Shown here in pieces: positions 42,546 through 54,107 of a stretch of 64,000 nucleotides of DNA. A program made the position numbers and the translations under genes. Location of the stretch: contig NC_050474.1 of assembly GCF_013373865.1 (NCBI RefSeq), positions 10,721,208 through 10,785,207 on the forward strand. Direction: 5' to 3'. The stretch is from Monomorium pharaonis (lineage: Eukaryota; Arthropoda; Insecta; Hymenoptera; Formicidae). Each line of letters opens with the position of its first letter. Position 1 is the first letter of the stretch. The notes beneath the pieces are model-generated. The model had not been told where the DNA came from. It searched no databases and was given only the letters and a program-made list of their open reading frames with translations.

Positions 42546-45500
42546 TTAGAAAGGGCAACCACATTCGCATGCTGGAGATTCAATTAAACCGAACTTGTGC
42601 TTCGTTCCCCCAGTGTATGGATAACCCGTTATCATTCTAGACAAAACGTTCTGTTGAGCGCGGTTCGGACCGTATTTGGATATCCTTGTAATATTCAAGT
42701 CAGCAAAATTCTCCATATAATAAATTCCTGTCCCTTTATTAATCGTCCTGAAAAAATCTTCAATCTTGTTATAATCCGTCTTCAAAAACCTCAAGATATC
42801 CAGAAATGTAACCTTATCCTCCACGAGTTCCCCCATCAACGCACCATCCTTGGCTGCCGAATCGGCTTTTTTATTACCTGCAATGTTTTTGTGAGCTGGG
42901 CACCATGAGAAACGCACTCTACCACCCTGTTTATGTATATTATTAATTAAATTTCTAATGTCTTCCATCCAGTGATTGAGTTTTACAATCGTATTTTTAT
43001 ATATGTCTGACGTAGAGTTAATAATATCTAAATTGCTTTTTGAATCTGTACAGATATTAATGTATTTCCAACCTTGAACTTGTGATATCATTATGGCTTT
43101 ATAGAGTGCCACCGACTCTGCTGTAAAGGAGCTGGTAAAATGATTAAGTTTATATTTATAATATGTGTCAGTATGAGGAATGAATACAGCACAATTAACC
43201 AAATGGGTATTGTTCTCCAATTCCGTTCTGGATCCATCCGTATAAATCACAATCTCTTCTTCGTTAGTACAATTGAATGCTATTAAATTGTTGAAAGCAT
43301 GGGGGTTGTTACACATCAAGGCCAGTTTGCCCGATCTGAAATCAATTTCCACTTCTTCTTGGACGAATGGTCGTGGGTAATGGTACACCGGGTGGATATC
43401 CCATATATGAAGGTACTTCTCGTATGGTCTGATATGTGGAGATCTTTTCACTAAAAAAGGAACATTCCTATCTGCCAAATGTTTTGTTTGTGTTGCAATG
43501 TAAAAATTTTTGATTTTATTTATAATGATATTATTCTTGAGTTGTATTAATTTACAAACATATCTATCCATTTTGATACTTATGCGACCAGTAAGACTTT
43601 TTTGTTGGCTAAATTTCCAGCAAACTCTATTTGGTGTAGACTTGGGCAAGCCAATTGCTACTTTATATGCCTGGCATAAGATCCTTTCCAAAATTTTAAC
43701 ATAGGAGCAAGCGGCACTTATGTACCACATGCTTCCCCATTCTATCTGAGCTCCTATGCGTTCACAAACTTTAAACAGAAAGACGGGCATATGCCCCAAG
43801 ATAATCCAGCTATCCATTTTAGTATGTTAATATATTTCATTGATTTGGTTTTTAAATATTCAATGTGGTTTCTCCATCTTAGACCAGGATCCAGTATCAT
43901 GCCCAAATACCTTATCTCTTTACTCATCTCAATAGATTTTGAATCCGGTATTAGATAACCAGTATTCACAGTAGGTTTTTTCCTGTTAAAGATTATACAT
44001 TGGGTTTTGGAAACCGATAAGTCTAAGTCAAGTGACTTTAGCCAATCTTCGACGTTTGTAAAAGAGGTAGATAATGAGTCTTTGATGGCCTCCAGGTTAT
44101 TACCAGAACAAACTATCGCCACGTCGTCCGCAAACTAAATAGTTTGGCAGTTATATGAGATGTGCCAGAGGATGTCCTTTACGTAGATATTAAAAAGAAT
44201 GGGACTTAAGGACGAACCCTGGGGGAGGCCCCTTTGGATCCATCTGTTATCAAGCCAAGTACCAGTTTCAAAGAAGCTCGCACTTCTTAGACCCAGGAAG
44301 TTACTGAAGAAAGCTTTATAAGATTTTGGAATATTGAGATTATTAATCATAGAGTATAGAATATACGGATTCACATTGTCGTATGCAGATTTTATGTCCA
44401 AGAAGAGGGCTCCCGACATCTGCCCTCTAGAAAAAGCTCTATAAACTTCAAGGTTTAATAGTGCCAAGCAATCTTCGCATGATTTGCCCCTCCTAAAGCC
44501 GAATTGTATTCTAGGCAACAAGTTCTCTTTTTCCACAAATTTATCGAATCTGTTTAAAATCAAGTTTTCAAATACTTTTAAGATGTTGGATGCTAGTGAG
44601 ATGGATCTGAAGCCCTTCCCTTATTTTGCTTAGGAATCAAGACCACGTCCACCTTTCTCCAATTCGCTGGGAAGGATTCGTCCACAATTATCTTATTAAA
44701 GATAAATAGAAGCGATTCAATTGGTTTGATAAGCAACAACTTGAGGAGAGCGTTACTTATGCAGTCTGGCCCCGGAGTACTTTCAGTTTTTAAGTTGTTA
44801 ATGATTGAGAGAAGCTCATACATGTTGAAATGTATCTCGAAATCTTTAGCGGAGGCAGAAGTTATTGGATTATCAAAAGGTTGGCTCACTTAGTCGGGTG
44901 CCATGTTGTTTATGGTTCCATATATCGCCGGCGTGACATGATTCACAGGAGAATTAACGGGGTTCAGAAATGAACTTTTTCTGAACGAACTAATGACTTG
45001 CCAGAAATTTCTGGTGCCCAGGTGGAGTTCAGGTCATTTACTAAGATCCTAAAGTTTTGGTTTTTCCTTTTATTGATAAGTTTCCTGGTGTCCTCTGAAA
45101 CTTTCCTATATACTTACAAATTATACCGAGAGTGGCATTTCCTAAGATTCTCATAGGCAATTCTCCTTTTCTCCACAGCTCGTTTACATTCCTCGTCCCA
45201 CCAAGGCTTATCCCGGGTTCTGCCTTCCCTTCTAATTACTGGTGTATATCTGTATCGACACTTCCGTAGGTCGAAGCTCTTCTTCACGCCACTACCATCC
45301 ATCAGGACAGCTCCAGAACGGATTGCACTTCCGATTATCATTTCCTCCCACTGTAAGTAAAACTCAGCTTCCTTTCTATCCGTGTTCACCGAAGAAGATA
45401 CAGCCTCTGATGTGGCTTCCATAAACATATCCTTGTCCATACGAAAAATATCCAATTTCCTTTTGGAATAAATTCCTGGAGAAGGATCAGTATTAAATTT

Positions 45501-46308
45501 TTTAGTTTAAGAAGAGAAATCCCCAATCAAAAACGAAATTGGAATGTGGTCGCTTCCCGTCGGGTCTGGGCCGACCGACCAAGATGAAGCAGATAAGAAT
45601 TGTCCAGAAACCAAAGTCAAGTCTGATACGCTTACATAATTCGGGTTGGCCGAAATTCTAGTGCATGAACCATCATTCAAAATCATGAATGGAGATCCAA
45701 CCACAATCTCACCCAAAGCTTTACCCGCCGAGTTTGTAACGGAAGATCCCCAAGCTATGTTTTGGGCGTTAAAGTCTCCGCATATGCAGACGTTGAATTC
45801 TGACAACAAATTCGACAAAACCGTAAAGATTTTGTTCCATGAGTTCATGCTTACATGATTAGAAGGAAGTCTGTACAAGGACACAAACAACATTCTCTTT
45901 TTAGATTTTTTCTTGTCCATAATAGATACTGCTGTGTATTCGATTCCCGTATTAAGGGGTAAACCAATGTTGAGAGATTTGGCGTCCAAATTGCTCTTAA
46001 CCAGGGTAGCCGTACCACCGCCAATCACGTTGGCATTTTTATCCGTCCTAAAGATATTATATGTTGTTATTGAAAGATATTTTATTCCTCGGAGAAAGCC
46101 AAGTTTCCTGTAGGCATATTAAATCATAATCCATGTTCAGGTTAGATAGTTTATGCTTTTTGTCGATAATGCCTCTAGAATTCCACTGAAGAACTTTTAG
46201 ATCCATTTCTAACAGACAAAATGTGAAAACTCTGCCCATTGATATACCACAAGATTTAATATTATTGGGGATCCTCATTTCCAAAAATTGAAGCGGCAAC
46301 AAAAACAA
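42546..46308 (-). pseudogene. LINE ORF2: endonuclease, RT, RNase H
   Basis: Endonuclease: LKVLQWNSRGI, LICLQETWL, CGDFNAQNIAWGS and the SDHIPISF motif (46240-45520), with a frame change between 46057 and 46028. A linker (45455-45114). Reverse transcriptase: TPGPDCISNALLKLL and WRKVDVVLIPK (44889-44593), GFRRGKSCEDCLALL and FLDIKSAYDNV (44563-44135), GLPQGSSLSPILFNIYV. The catalytic box FADDVAIV is preceded directly by an in-frame TAG (about 44124). A frame change follows near 43800. RNase H: IYTDGSRTELENN, AESVALYKAI, CTDSKSNLDIIN and WCPAHKNIAGNKKAD, retaining D-E-D-H. At least four frame breaks. Confidence 0.85.
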
Positions 46309-47950
46309 ATTCCCTCCATTTGTTTTCCAGAGGTTTTTCTGAAACTAGAAGTTTAGTAATATCATTCAAAATAGCACCCGTATTCAAATTCTTTTCATTG
46401 CGGTAGATACTACTAAGGCTTGGAATCATACACGAATCCCGTGATTGTCTTCGTGAACCACGTTCCCTGGAACGTATCGAGAATGTTCGGGAGTTTTGAG
46501 ATCCCCTGCGGTGACTATTATATTCAAGTTCAATTAATGAAGCTGGCCTTACACTTGTAGTCGCTTGTTCTACCAAGAAAGGGTTGAGGTTATCTTGGTT
46601 TTGTTGAGTCGAGCAATTCCTTATTGTTGTAGGTGGATATGATACGTTTTCGTCTCCGCTCATGGTCTTTTGGTTCGGAAACGGTCTTTTATCCCTTTTA
46701 GGTTTTGTAGAAAACGTTTTGTTCAAATTAACCAGACTATTAGAATAATTTGATTGTTCTCATTACGGTTATTTTATATAAACCAATCCATGTAGACTGA
46801 AGACTTAAAAATTTGTGCTACTTGAGAGGTAGAGGTAATTTCCTTGCTTTTTATTAGACGTCTCGCTGAAAATTGAGAACAATTTGTATAAGCCATGACA
46901 TAGTTGATTAGTTTAAAGTGGAGGAAGGATGGACAAATCGTGTCCAAGGCACCATGGTCGCCCCCACAATTGGAGCATCTCAGTAAATCTATGTTGCAGT
47001 CACGTAATTCGTGGTCTCTACCGCACTTTTCACATCTGGGCGTGCCCCTACATAGTTTGTTTGAGTGTCCCCATCTACAGCAAATGGTACATTTCCTTAC
47101 CTTGTTAATAAAAGGTAGTATCCTATGTTTAACTTTATATAAGTATATATATTCCGGAAGTAGATTAGATTCGAACGTAATTTTCATGGATGATGATGGT
47201 TTTAATAAGTTGTTATTTTTCCGATCAAGAAATTTCAGACGCTCTACTTTAATTATATTTAGTTTATACTGATAGATGTCCGGCCACTCCAAGCCCTCCA
47301 AGAATTCTTCTTTTGAAATATCCGGAGAAATATCTCTAATCACTCCTGTACGCAGCACTTTAAAGCTCGGTATATAGGCTACCCAATCATTAGGGAGGAG
47401 ATCCTCCGTATCCAAAAATTTATTGGCTTCCTCCAGAGACCTAAAATTGATACTGATTAAGTTTTTTCCTTTTCTTCTGATATTCAGAATATTATCGTAT
47501 ATATGGTTGTTGTTTGATTCCTTTTTTTCTGTATAGTATTTGGCCTATACTTGTAGGATGTAGGTTGCCAATATTCAATCCTGGTCTGCCCGGCAAAGAT
47601 TTCACAAAGATGAGAAAGGGTCCTGTGTTTGATCTTGAGTACCGATTGCTACACTGAGATTTCAAGAAATTCAGTCTTTCCGATGCGATATCCACATCTA
47701 CGTTAACTGTTGGTTCACTGTCCGTGTTTCCAATAATAACCTCTTTAACTGCTTCAGGTGTGAAATGCGTTGGATGAGTATATTCCAAAGGTAAGGACTT
47801 ATCATGTGTGCTTACATCTTTAGGTGAGAGATCAGATCTCGGGGAATCACGTTTACGTTTCTTCTTGGGAGTTGCATTCTGGTTTCCCGACGCAATAATA
47901 TGGACAGGTGATGTGGGCCTGTTAAAGTCACAGCTTCCGTTCTTAGACAT
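46262..47950 (-). pseudogene. LINE ORF1 with three CCHC zinc knuckles
   Basis: Starts near 47950 with MSKNGSCDFNRPTSPVH. After a frame break (about 47490-47415) a globular part (SFKVLRTGVIRDISPDISKE) is followed by CTICCRWGHSNKLC, CEKCGRDHELRDC and CSNCGGDHGALDTIC, the typical ORF1 knuckle trio. Another frame break near 46770 leads to a Ser/Arg/Asn-rich tail ending at 46262, overlapping the start of ORF2. ORF1 proteins coat the LINE RNA. Confidence 0.8.
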
Positions 47951-48000
47951 CTTGACGGCTTAGACAAATTTTTCCAGTTGTTACTTTATTATTTAGTATA

Positions 48001-48217
48001 ATCAAACTTGCAGGACATGTAACAAACCATCAAAAATCCTAACTTTCTCAAAAACCGAGATCACCAACAGATCGAAATTCAGTTACAAAACAATATATAA
48101 ATTTTCAATAAGTGATATTCAATAGTAACACATATATAATACCTAGGTAATTAGACACATAAAAACAGTGAACACATATATATGTATATCAATTTGCATA
48201 GCGAAATATAGTAGCTA
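48001..48217. other. AT-rich spacer
   Basis: Between the LINE 5' region and MITE copy E. No continuation of the THAP frame could be recognised here. Confidence 0.4.
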
Positions 48218-49289
48218 CCCAGTGAACACATTTTATAGCGGCAATATAACATGGAAGTTACATGTAATTTAACATTGTTATTCTTGTGATATGTAGGTGC
48301 TATATGACATAGAAATAACCTGTTACGTAATATTTGTTATACGCAAGTGATATAGCTGTTATACATCGTTTTGGCGTTATAGTTATTTAACAAAAATTGT
48401 ATAATCGTAACATAACACGTTCGTATCAATGTTATTACGGAACGATGCATCGTAGTTGACTCAGAAATCAGACAACATTATAACATCCTGAATGACAGAT
48501 CTATTTGATAATAAAAAAAATTATTATAAAGATAATGTTTTCAAAAATAATGGTTTGTCTACAATTACTGCGCACAAAAAATGCACAAAATTGAAATTCA
48601 TCACGTGCTAAACAAAAACAGAATAATAAATGTATACTATTCAATTTTTTCTTAGAATTACGATCTATATAGTTAACCATCTAATTAATCATTTGAACGC
48701 TTCAAAGATTAGTGCTAAATAGATCGCAATTTCCATCAAATTAGTTATTAAGGTTATAGAAAAAGATAAATTTAACAATGAAATTAATAAGTAAATAAAT
48801 TAATGCTATTTATTTTTAATATGTTTTGCAAAATTTAATTGCTTTTATAAAAAATAATATAGTTGCGTCAGTTTATAACATATAAGTATATGTAGACAAT
48901 AACAAGTACCCATATCTATGAGTCAAATTGGCGTAGCAGGTAAAGTACAAGGTTCGTCATCCTAAGGTCCCGGGTTCAAACCTTGCAGCGGCAAGTAAGA
49001 ATAAAATAAAAAATTACATAATTTAAATTTAATTAATTAATAAAAATTTATTCTAAATGTAGTATGTGCTGTTGATAAAAATAATTTCAAAAAATGAAAT
49101 TTTTATTTTATTTTATTTTTCTTTGTAACTGTTGTGTAACGGTTAGATAACATGTAATTATAACATGTTATATTGCTGAGTCGGAAATTGTAACTTACAT
49201 GTAAGTTACGTGTAATTTCAGAGTAACGTAACCTGTTATATTCGGTTACATTGCTGTTACACTGCTGCTATATTACTGTGTTCACTGGG
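48218..49289 (-). mobile_element. tRNA-bearing MITE copy E, complete
   Basis: 1,072 bp, TA on both sides. CCCAGTGAACACATTTTATA to TACTGTGTTCACTGGG. No insertions; a good reference copy for the family. Confidence 0.9.
48919..48995 (+). pseudogene. tRNA-like Pol III core of MITE copy E
   Basis: TGGCGTAGCAGG at 48929-48940 and GGGTTCAAACC at 48972-48982. Read on the strand opposite to the element's orientation, as in all copies. Confidence 0.72.
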
Positions 49290-50155
49290 TATTATCACAA
49301 TTACCTAGTAAAACAATAAATAATAATTGATAAGTAATAAATAGTGAAAAATGGTAATTGTAATCGCACGTTTATAAATTTTTATAAATATACATATATA
49401 TATTTTAATAAAATCAAATGTGTAATATATTTTCTATAATTTTTGTTTCAGAAGTAACTTACTTAGCTGAAAGATAGAATCATACGCAGACTAGTTATCT
49501 GTAGCATGTAATTCACCTTCTAAATTTTTATTTTACTTTTTACTTAAATTTTTAACCGAGCGTACTTTAATTGATGTTAATTATTTTTTCTTAAATTTTA
49601 TATTTAGATTTTTAAAAATTTCAGCTGAGTCGATGAAGAATTGCATTCTCATTTTATTATTTTACAACCAACAGCAAACAATTAGATTCGAGAAGAAAGA
49701 ATACATGTTCGTGCAAGTTCGATCTTGTCTCGTCTCTAACAGTTACTTCACATTCCGAATTCAAATTTTTACTCATTACTTTTACATAAATTTTTAGTTC
49801 AAAATGTTTTTATCAATAATACTTAATTTTTATAAATTTTTACATTTAATTTTTGTGATTTGAATTTTTGTGTAGCTATCGTAGTGTAATTATTTAAAAC
49901 TAAAAAATTTAAATAAAATTTTATTTTACAAAAATTTTATTTACGTTTTCCCACAACTGTCTCATTTGCGTGCGCAAATTTTATCACGTTACAAACAGAG
50001 GTAAGGGCATTTCCCGTGATGTAAACGCGAATTCATTCAATATTCTTCTTCCGAAGCGTCAACTTCGCGAACAAAAAGTTTTCTTCAACCCTCTCGAACT
50101 TTCGAATTGAAAGTGTGAGTGTTACGTGCCTTATTTCATTCACTGATTTCATTCT
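49290..50155. other. AT-rich upstream region of the 50.2 kb ORFs
   Basis: No coding signal. It may contain the promoter and 5' UTR of the ORFs that follow, but no TATA or Inr could be assigned with confidence. Confidence 0.4.
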
Positions 50156-51020
50156 GTGTCTTTATACAACGCAGAAGAAGAAGAAGAAGAAGAAGAAAGA
50201 ACAATAGCCAGTCAGCAACAAAGTGTTAATTATAACTCCTCGAACCAGGCGATTTACGATAATTTCGGAACGCGTAACTTCGACGACGGAAGAAACGAGC
50301 GGCTTCATATGCTGCTTACCACTACGTACGGACTCGCATTTGAAGAGAATACAAGTCGGATTACAATCGACGTGCGATGGAGTTTTCACCGCATTAATAA
50401 AAATAGGTAACAATGCTGACGGTATTATTCTCGATGCTGACTCGTGGCTGCAATTTCAAGAACACATGAGTCTCATGAGCGAGTACTTGAACGGCGATGG
50501 TAAATTAAAGCTGAACGCCATTGCTATAAAAAACATTTCCATTTGTTTCACTTCGAGCTATGGATCAAAATCAATATTAATAACGTACAAGAAAACTGAG
50601 GAAGATCGTTTTTCGGAAGAAAATTCCAAAGATGCTGCGGATTCTTCACCACCGACTAAGAAACGGAGAAACTATTCCGTAGCAATAGTGATGCAGAAAA
50701 CTACATTTCAGGGACTGCAAAATGTAATCAAATGTGTCAACGCTTATTTGGAACATTAAAAATTGTTTAGCGATAACGTCAATGTGTGTGCGCGTCGCTT
50801 ACTTCAAGAAATCGAACTTAAACTACCGCTAAGTTATGTAGATTGTGAGATTATAAAATTAACAATAAAAGGAAATCAGGAAGAAATTGAACGTAATGTA
50901 CGTACTCAAATCCACGATTTAACTTTCCACGAGGCATATTTTAATATAATATTTTTGGAACTGATTTCGCTGCGATGTAACGAAATTGTCAATATAATTT
51001 TGTCAAAACGTAGAGCATAA
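50156..51020 (+). CDS. unrecognised protein region, two ORFs and one frame change
   Basis: The first frame (50156-50410) starts at or near a GAA-rich tract (poly-Glu) and reads SNQAIYDNFGTRNFDDGRNE, then RLHMLLTTTYGLAFEENTS. The overlapping second frame (to 50759) continues KIGNNADGIILDADSWLQFQ, EHMSLMSEYLNGDGKLKLNA and ISICFTSSYGSKSILITYKK, then an acidic patch, PPTKKRRNYSVAI (a possible nuclear signal) and LQNVIKCVNAYLEH. After one stop the same frame reopens for 85 codons (RLLQEIELKLPLSYVDCEII...NIILSKRRA). A one-base change near 50340-50400 would join frames one and two. Codon pattern and composition are protein-like. AATAAA follows at about 51079. I do not recognise a family; a domesticated or viral/Maverick-like origin is conceivable but unsupported. 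Confidence 0.5.
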
Positions 51021-51229
51021 ACTTTGTTTAATTTTTGACAATTGCTCTGTATTTTGTATGAAAAAGTCCGAGTATTAAAATAAAATTAATTTTATTTTAA
51101 ACTCCACATATATTTTTTTTACTTCCTTCTATAATACAAAACTATTCTTTAACGTAAGAATCGAAAAACATTTCTGTTCTGCTTAGTCATCGCATTCCAA
51201 AAGAAACTGGAATTTGTATTCAATAACTT

Positions 51230-51870
51230 TTCTAACCATCCAAGTAGACAAAAAAGAGACTAACTTTTCCGTTAATGCGTTAAGTTAATCCCACATTCCT
51301 TGCATTCTTTAACTTCCTTACTTTCCCTTGTAGCCTACGATGCTTTTATTTGTAATTTTAGTCCTTCTCTATTTCTTTTCCACGCCCTTTTATGTCCTCC
51401 ATCCCCCACTGAGCAAGACGTTCAAATCTAAGTTCCGACATTTTGTCTTCCTCACGACAGCTTCGTCATTTTCCTTTGACAGGACTCTAGTCCCAAAATA
51501 TTTTCCCACTCTCTATTCAAATTCTAGTAGTATGTACATGCCAGTCAATCAAGGCTCTGGGCAGCTATGGGGTGCCAATCAAATCGCCCCGTTAAACAGG
51601 ACTCCCTAGTTCCTTAAATGTCCTCCCACTCTCTATTCAAAATCTAGTAGTATGCTCAGGGTAACCAATCAAGGCTCTGGGCAGTTATGAGGTACCAAAA
51701 CGCTTCCTTAAACTTTTCCCCCTTCAGTGACGTCATTCCGTCTAGATCCCCCCACCTAGGGCCAAACGGGAGGAGAGGGGGTTTGTTTTGACACCAGAGA
51801 GAGGAGGAGTGGGGGTTTGTTTTGACGCCCCATAGCTGCCCATATACTACTCATCTATCTGTATTGTCTA
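51230..51870. repeat. GC-richer patch with ~120 bp direct duplication
   Basis: CCCACTCTCTATTCAAATTCTAGTAGTATG followed by CAATCAAGGCTCTGGGCAG occurs at about 51507 and again at about 51627. Further on, GAGGGGGTTTGTTTTGAC occurs twice (51775, 51807). CCCCATAGCTGCCCA near 51828 complements GGGCAGCTATGGGG near 51558, so the segment may be an imperfect inverted-repeat element. The frame 51340-51609 is not convincing. Confidence 0.5.
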
Positions 51871-52180
51871 GATTATAAAATGCATAAATTATTTTTCTTC
51901 TTAAGAAGAGTTTAATGCTGAGTATACTAACAATAAGTATACTTATTAAGTTTATAGTCAAGGTAAACATTGCAAAATATAAAAAAATAAACACGTACAG
52001 TACAGTGGAACTCCGCGTTAGCGTACTCCGCGTTAGCGGAAACTATCCCCTCCATATGCACTCGGCTCACGTGAGTAGCGTGTGTGAGGGATAGCAATGC
52101 AGTCGCATACTATGTAAGCAGTTACGATGTATTCTTAAAGATTTGTGCGAGATAATTCATTTAAGACTAAGAAATGGCTA

Positions 52181-52276
52181 CCCAGCAAACACAGAACATG
52201 TTGTAATATTGCTGTGATGCTGCTACAATATTATAACATTGCCGCAATGTTGCTGCTATGTTCTGTGTTTGCTAGG
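52181..52276. repeat. 96 bp CCCAGCAAACACAGAAC MITE in transposase start codon region
   Basis: CCCAGCAAACACAGAACATG and ATGTTCTGTGTTTGCTAGG ends, TA duplicated (52179-52180, 52277-52278). Inserted five bases after the ATG. Removing it restores MANILEKQ. Confidence 0.85.
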
Positions 52277-52869
52277 TAATATTTTAGAAAAGCAGAAACG
52301 AATATGCTTAACTTATAAAAATAAAATTTCGATCTTAAAAGATATTGAAGAGGGAAAATCGTACAATGAAATTTTGAAGATATATAAAAATTTCAAAAAC
52401 ATGTTTATATACCATTATAAAAAATAAAGATCACATTATAAATGCATCAAATAAAGAAGAATTTAAGATCAAAAAACGTAACTTCTCATGCAAAAAACGT
52501 AACCTCTCATGCAAAAGATGTTAGAAGAATGTGTATTTAAATTCTTCAAGCAAGAGCATTGGGGCAACCCATTTCGGGACCAATTTTGCAAGCAAAAGCT
52601 TTGCAATTAAATAAATTATTGAAGGGCTCTCCAAATTTTACAGTAAGTAACGAATATTTCAGTACATATTTTAAGGTTAGGTCACACACGTCCAAGCATA
52701 TTTGTTAGGTATGTTTGATAAATCTTTGACAAATCTGCCGGACATGTATAATTTGCAATAACTGTATTATGATTGTCATCTATACATTCCAAAACTTGAC
52801 AAATGTACTGGTGCAAGCATACGAATTAAATAACTAATATAAGTATAAAATATAAATCAATAAAAAATC

Positions 52870-53145
52870 AATAAAAAGTAGACTGCCTGACAGATCCGTT
52901 TATTAAATACATGACGTTTCAACCACTGATTTTGGTCCTCTTCAGTTATTTTATATTTTATATTTTTACCGACATTGGACATACTGCATGTTTCATTCTT
53001 CATTGGTCCGAAATTATCAAACTATTATGTCGTAATTAAGCATTTCACTCATACCTGAAAAGGACCAAAATCGATAGTCGAAACGTCGTATATTTAACAA
53101 ACGAATTTACCAGACAGTCGACTTGACAATTCTTTATTAATTTAT
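52870..53145. repeat. inverted-repeat insertion in Tigger intron
   Basis: GTAGACTGCCTGACAGATCC...GACGTTTCAACCACTGATTTTGGTCC at the left and GGACCAAAATCGATAGTCGAAACGTCG...CCAGACAGTCGACTTG at the right are imperfect complements. Non-coding. Confidence 0.6.
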
Positions 53146-53690
53146 TTTTAATATTACTGGCGACAAAAAGTACTCTTCATAATATAAGTGCCTAATATAT
53201 AAAAAATTTGTTAATGTCTATAAATAAATATTTTAATTTCATTATTTTTGTGTAGGCAAGTAATGGCTGGTTGAACAGATTAAAAAATAGACCTAGCATT
53301 CGTCAGTTAACAGTATCTGGAGAAATCCAATAACTCCGAAGTTGCAAAATTATTTTGTGATGAAATATGTAAAAAAATTGAAACACAAAATCTTCTCTTA
53401 GAAAATATATGTAATGCTAATGAAAGCAGTATTTTTTGGAAAACATTTCCAAAAACAACCTTAGCACCTCGAGAAAAGAAATCAGCTTTAGGGAGAAAAA
53501 ATTGTAAAGATCGTGTAACAGCTTTATTTTGTTGTAATACTGCTGGAACTAACAAGTTAAAGTTAAAGTGTATAATTGGAAAATTTGCTTAACCGCGGTC
53601 GATAAAAAATATTACAAACTTACCAGTTACATACAAGTCGCAAAAAAATGCTTGGATAAATACAAATGTATTTATAGAATGGTAATTTTT

Positions 53691-54107
53691 TAATTTAATT
53701 TCTTAACTACAATTAAATCTATAGAAAAGTAAAAGATACATAGTAAAAAATGTATATAATTAATTAATAAAGTTACTATTATATTTAATTTATTACAATG
53801 TGTATTAAAACTTATATATTTTTTAAATTAATTTTGACAATAATATAAAGGATCCCGCACAATTTATATAAAAAAAAGCTCGGTTAATTTCCTTTCTTTT
53901 ATATATTGTAGTACTTATAGCCCTAATAAAAAATTACAATTTGTGCGACCTTTCTATGCTTAGTTTCGGAGATAAAAATGTTTGAAAATTGCCATTTTAA
54001 GGTTTACTACGTGAGTTTACACTAGTCAACTTGCTCGCATATGTATATATACACATATATCTGCATGTATAAATGTTCGTGACACTGTGTGTGTGTGTGT
54101 GGGGGGG
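53691..54107. other. AT-rich spacer with (GT)n and G run
   Basis: No gene. TGTGTGTGTGTGTG followed by nine G at 54085-54109 leads into the GGACACAG array. Confidence 0.5.

Larger units (their letters stand above)
42106..48000 (-). mobile_element. LINE (I/LOA-type group), degenerate, 3' tail (GAA)n
   Basis: Minus-strand order: ORF1 with zinc knuckles (47950-46262), apurinic endonuclease, reverse transcriptase, RNase H (46308-42546), a 3' UTR of about 400 bp (42545-42134) and a (GAA)n tail (42106-42133) that abuts the THAP exon. Presence of both an APE-type endonuclease and RNase H points to the I, LOA or related clades. Multiple frameshifts and stops make it non-autonomous. The 5' limit near 48000 is a guess. 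Confidence 0.8.
52174..53684 (+). pseudogene. Tigger/pogo DDE_1 transposase, broken
   Basis: ATG at 52174 (MA), a MITE insertion, then NILEKQKRICLTYKNKISIL and KDIEEGKSYNEILKIYK: the CENP-B/psq N-terminal helix-turn-helix. A shifted frame gives RALGQPISGPILQAKALQLN, then FTASNGWLNRLKNRPSIRQL, the CENPB-type second HTH, split by an intron (about 52641-53255) that carries another inserted repeat. The catalytic part reads NSEVAKLFCDEICKKIE, NANESSIFWKTFPKTTLA, GRKNCKDRVTALFCCNTAG, KLKCIIGKFA, a stop, then NLPVTYKSQKNAWINTNVF. The first catalytic Asp (NADE in active relatives) is Asn (AAT). The remaining DDD part is absent. Inactive. Confidence 0.8.
52013..53690 (+). mobile_element. pogo/Tigger transposon remnant
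   Basis: Begins CAGTGGAACTCCGCGTTAGC directly after TA, the classical Tigger/pogo terminus. Carries a broken DDE_1 transposase (52174-53684). The right terminus is not found; similarity ends around 53.7 kb. Confidence 0.75.

Noticed and set aside
42597..42908. Plus-strand ORFs over the LINE (also 43510-43704, 45646-45858, 46904-47272)
   Set aside because: Antisense shadows of LINE ORF1/ORF2, which have clear domain motifs on the minus strand.
50156..50410. Assigning the 50.2 kb region to the PC4/p15 coactivator fold because of FEENTSRITIDVRW and GIILDADSW
   Set aside because: The resemblance is too short and the frame change falls inside it; left unassigned.
51340..51609. 89-codon Phe/Leu-rich ORF
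   Set aside because: Part of a segment with internal direct and inverted duplications; no domain or splice evidence.
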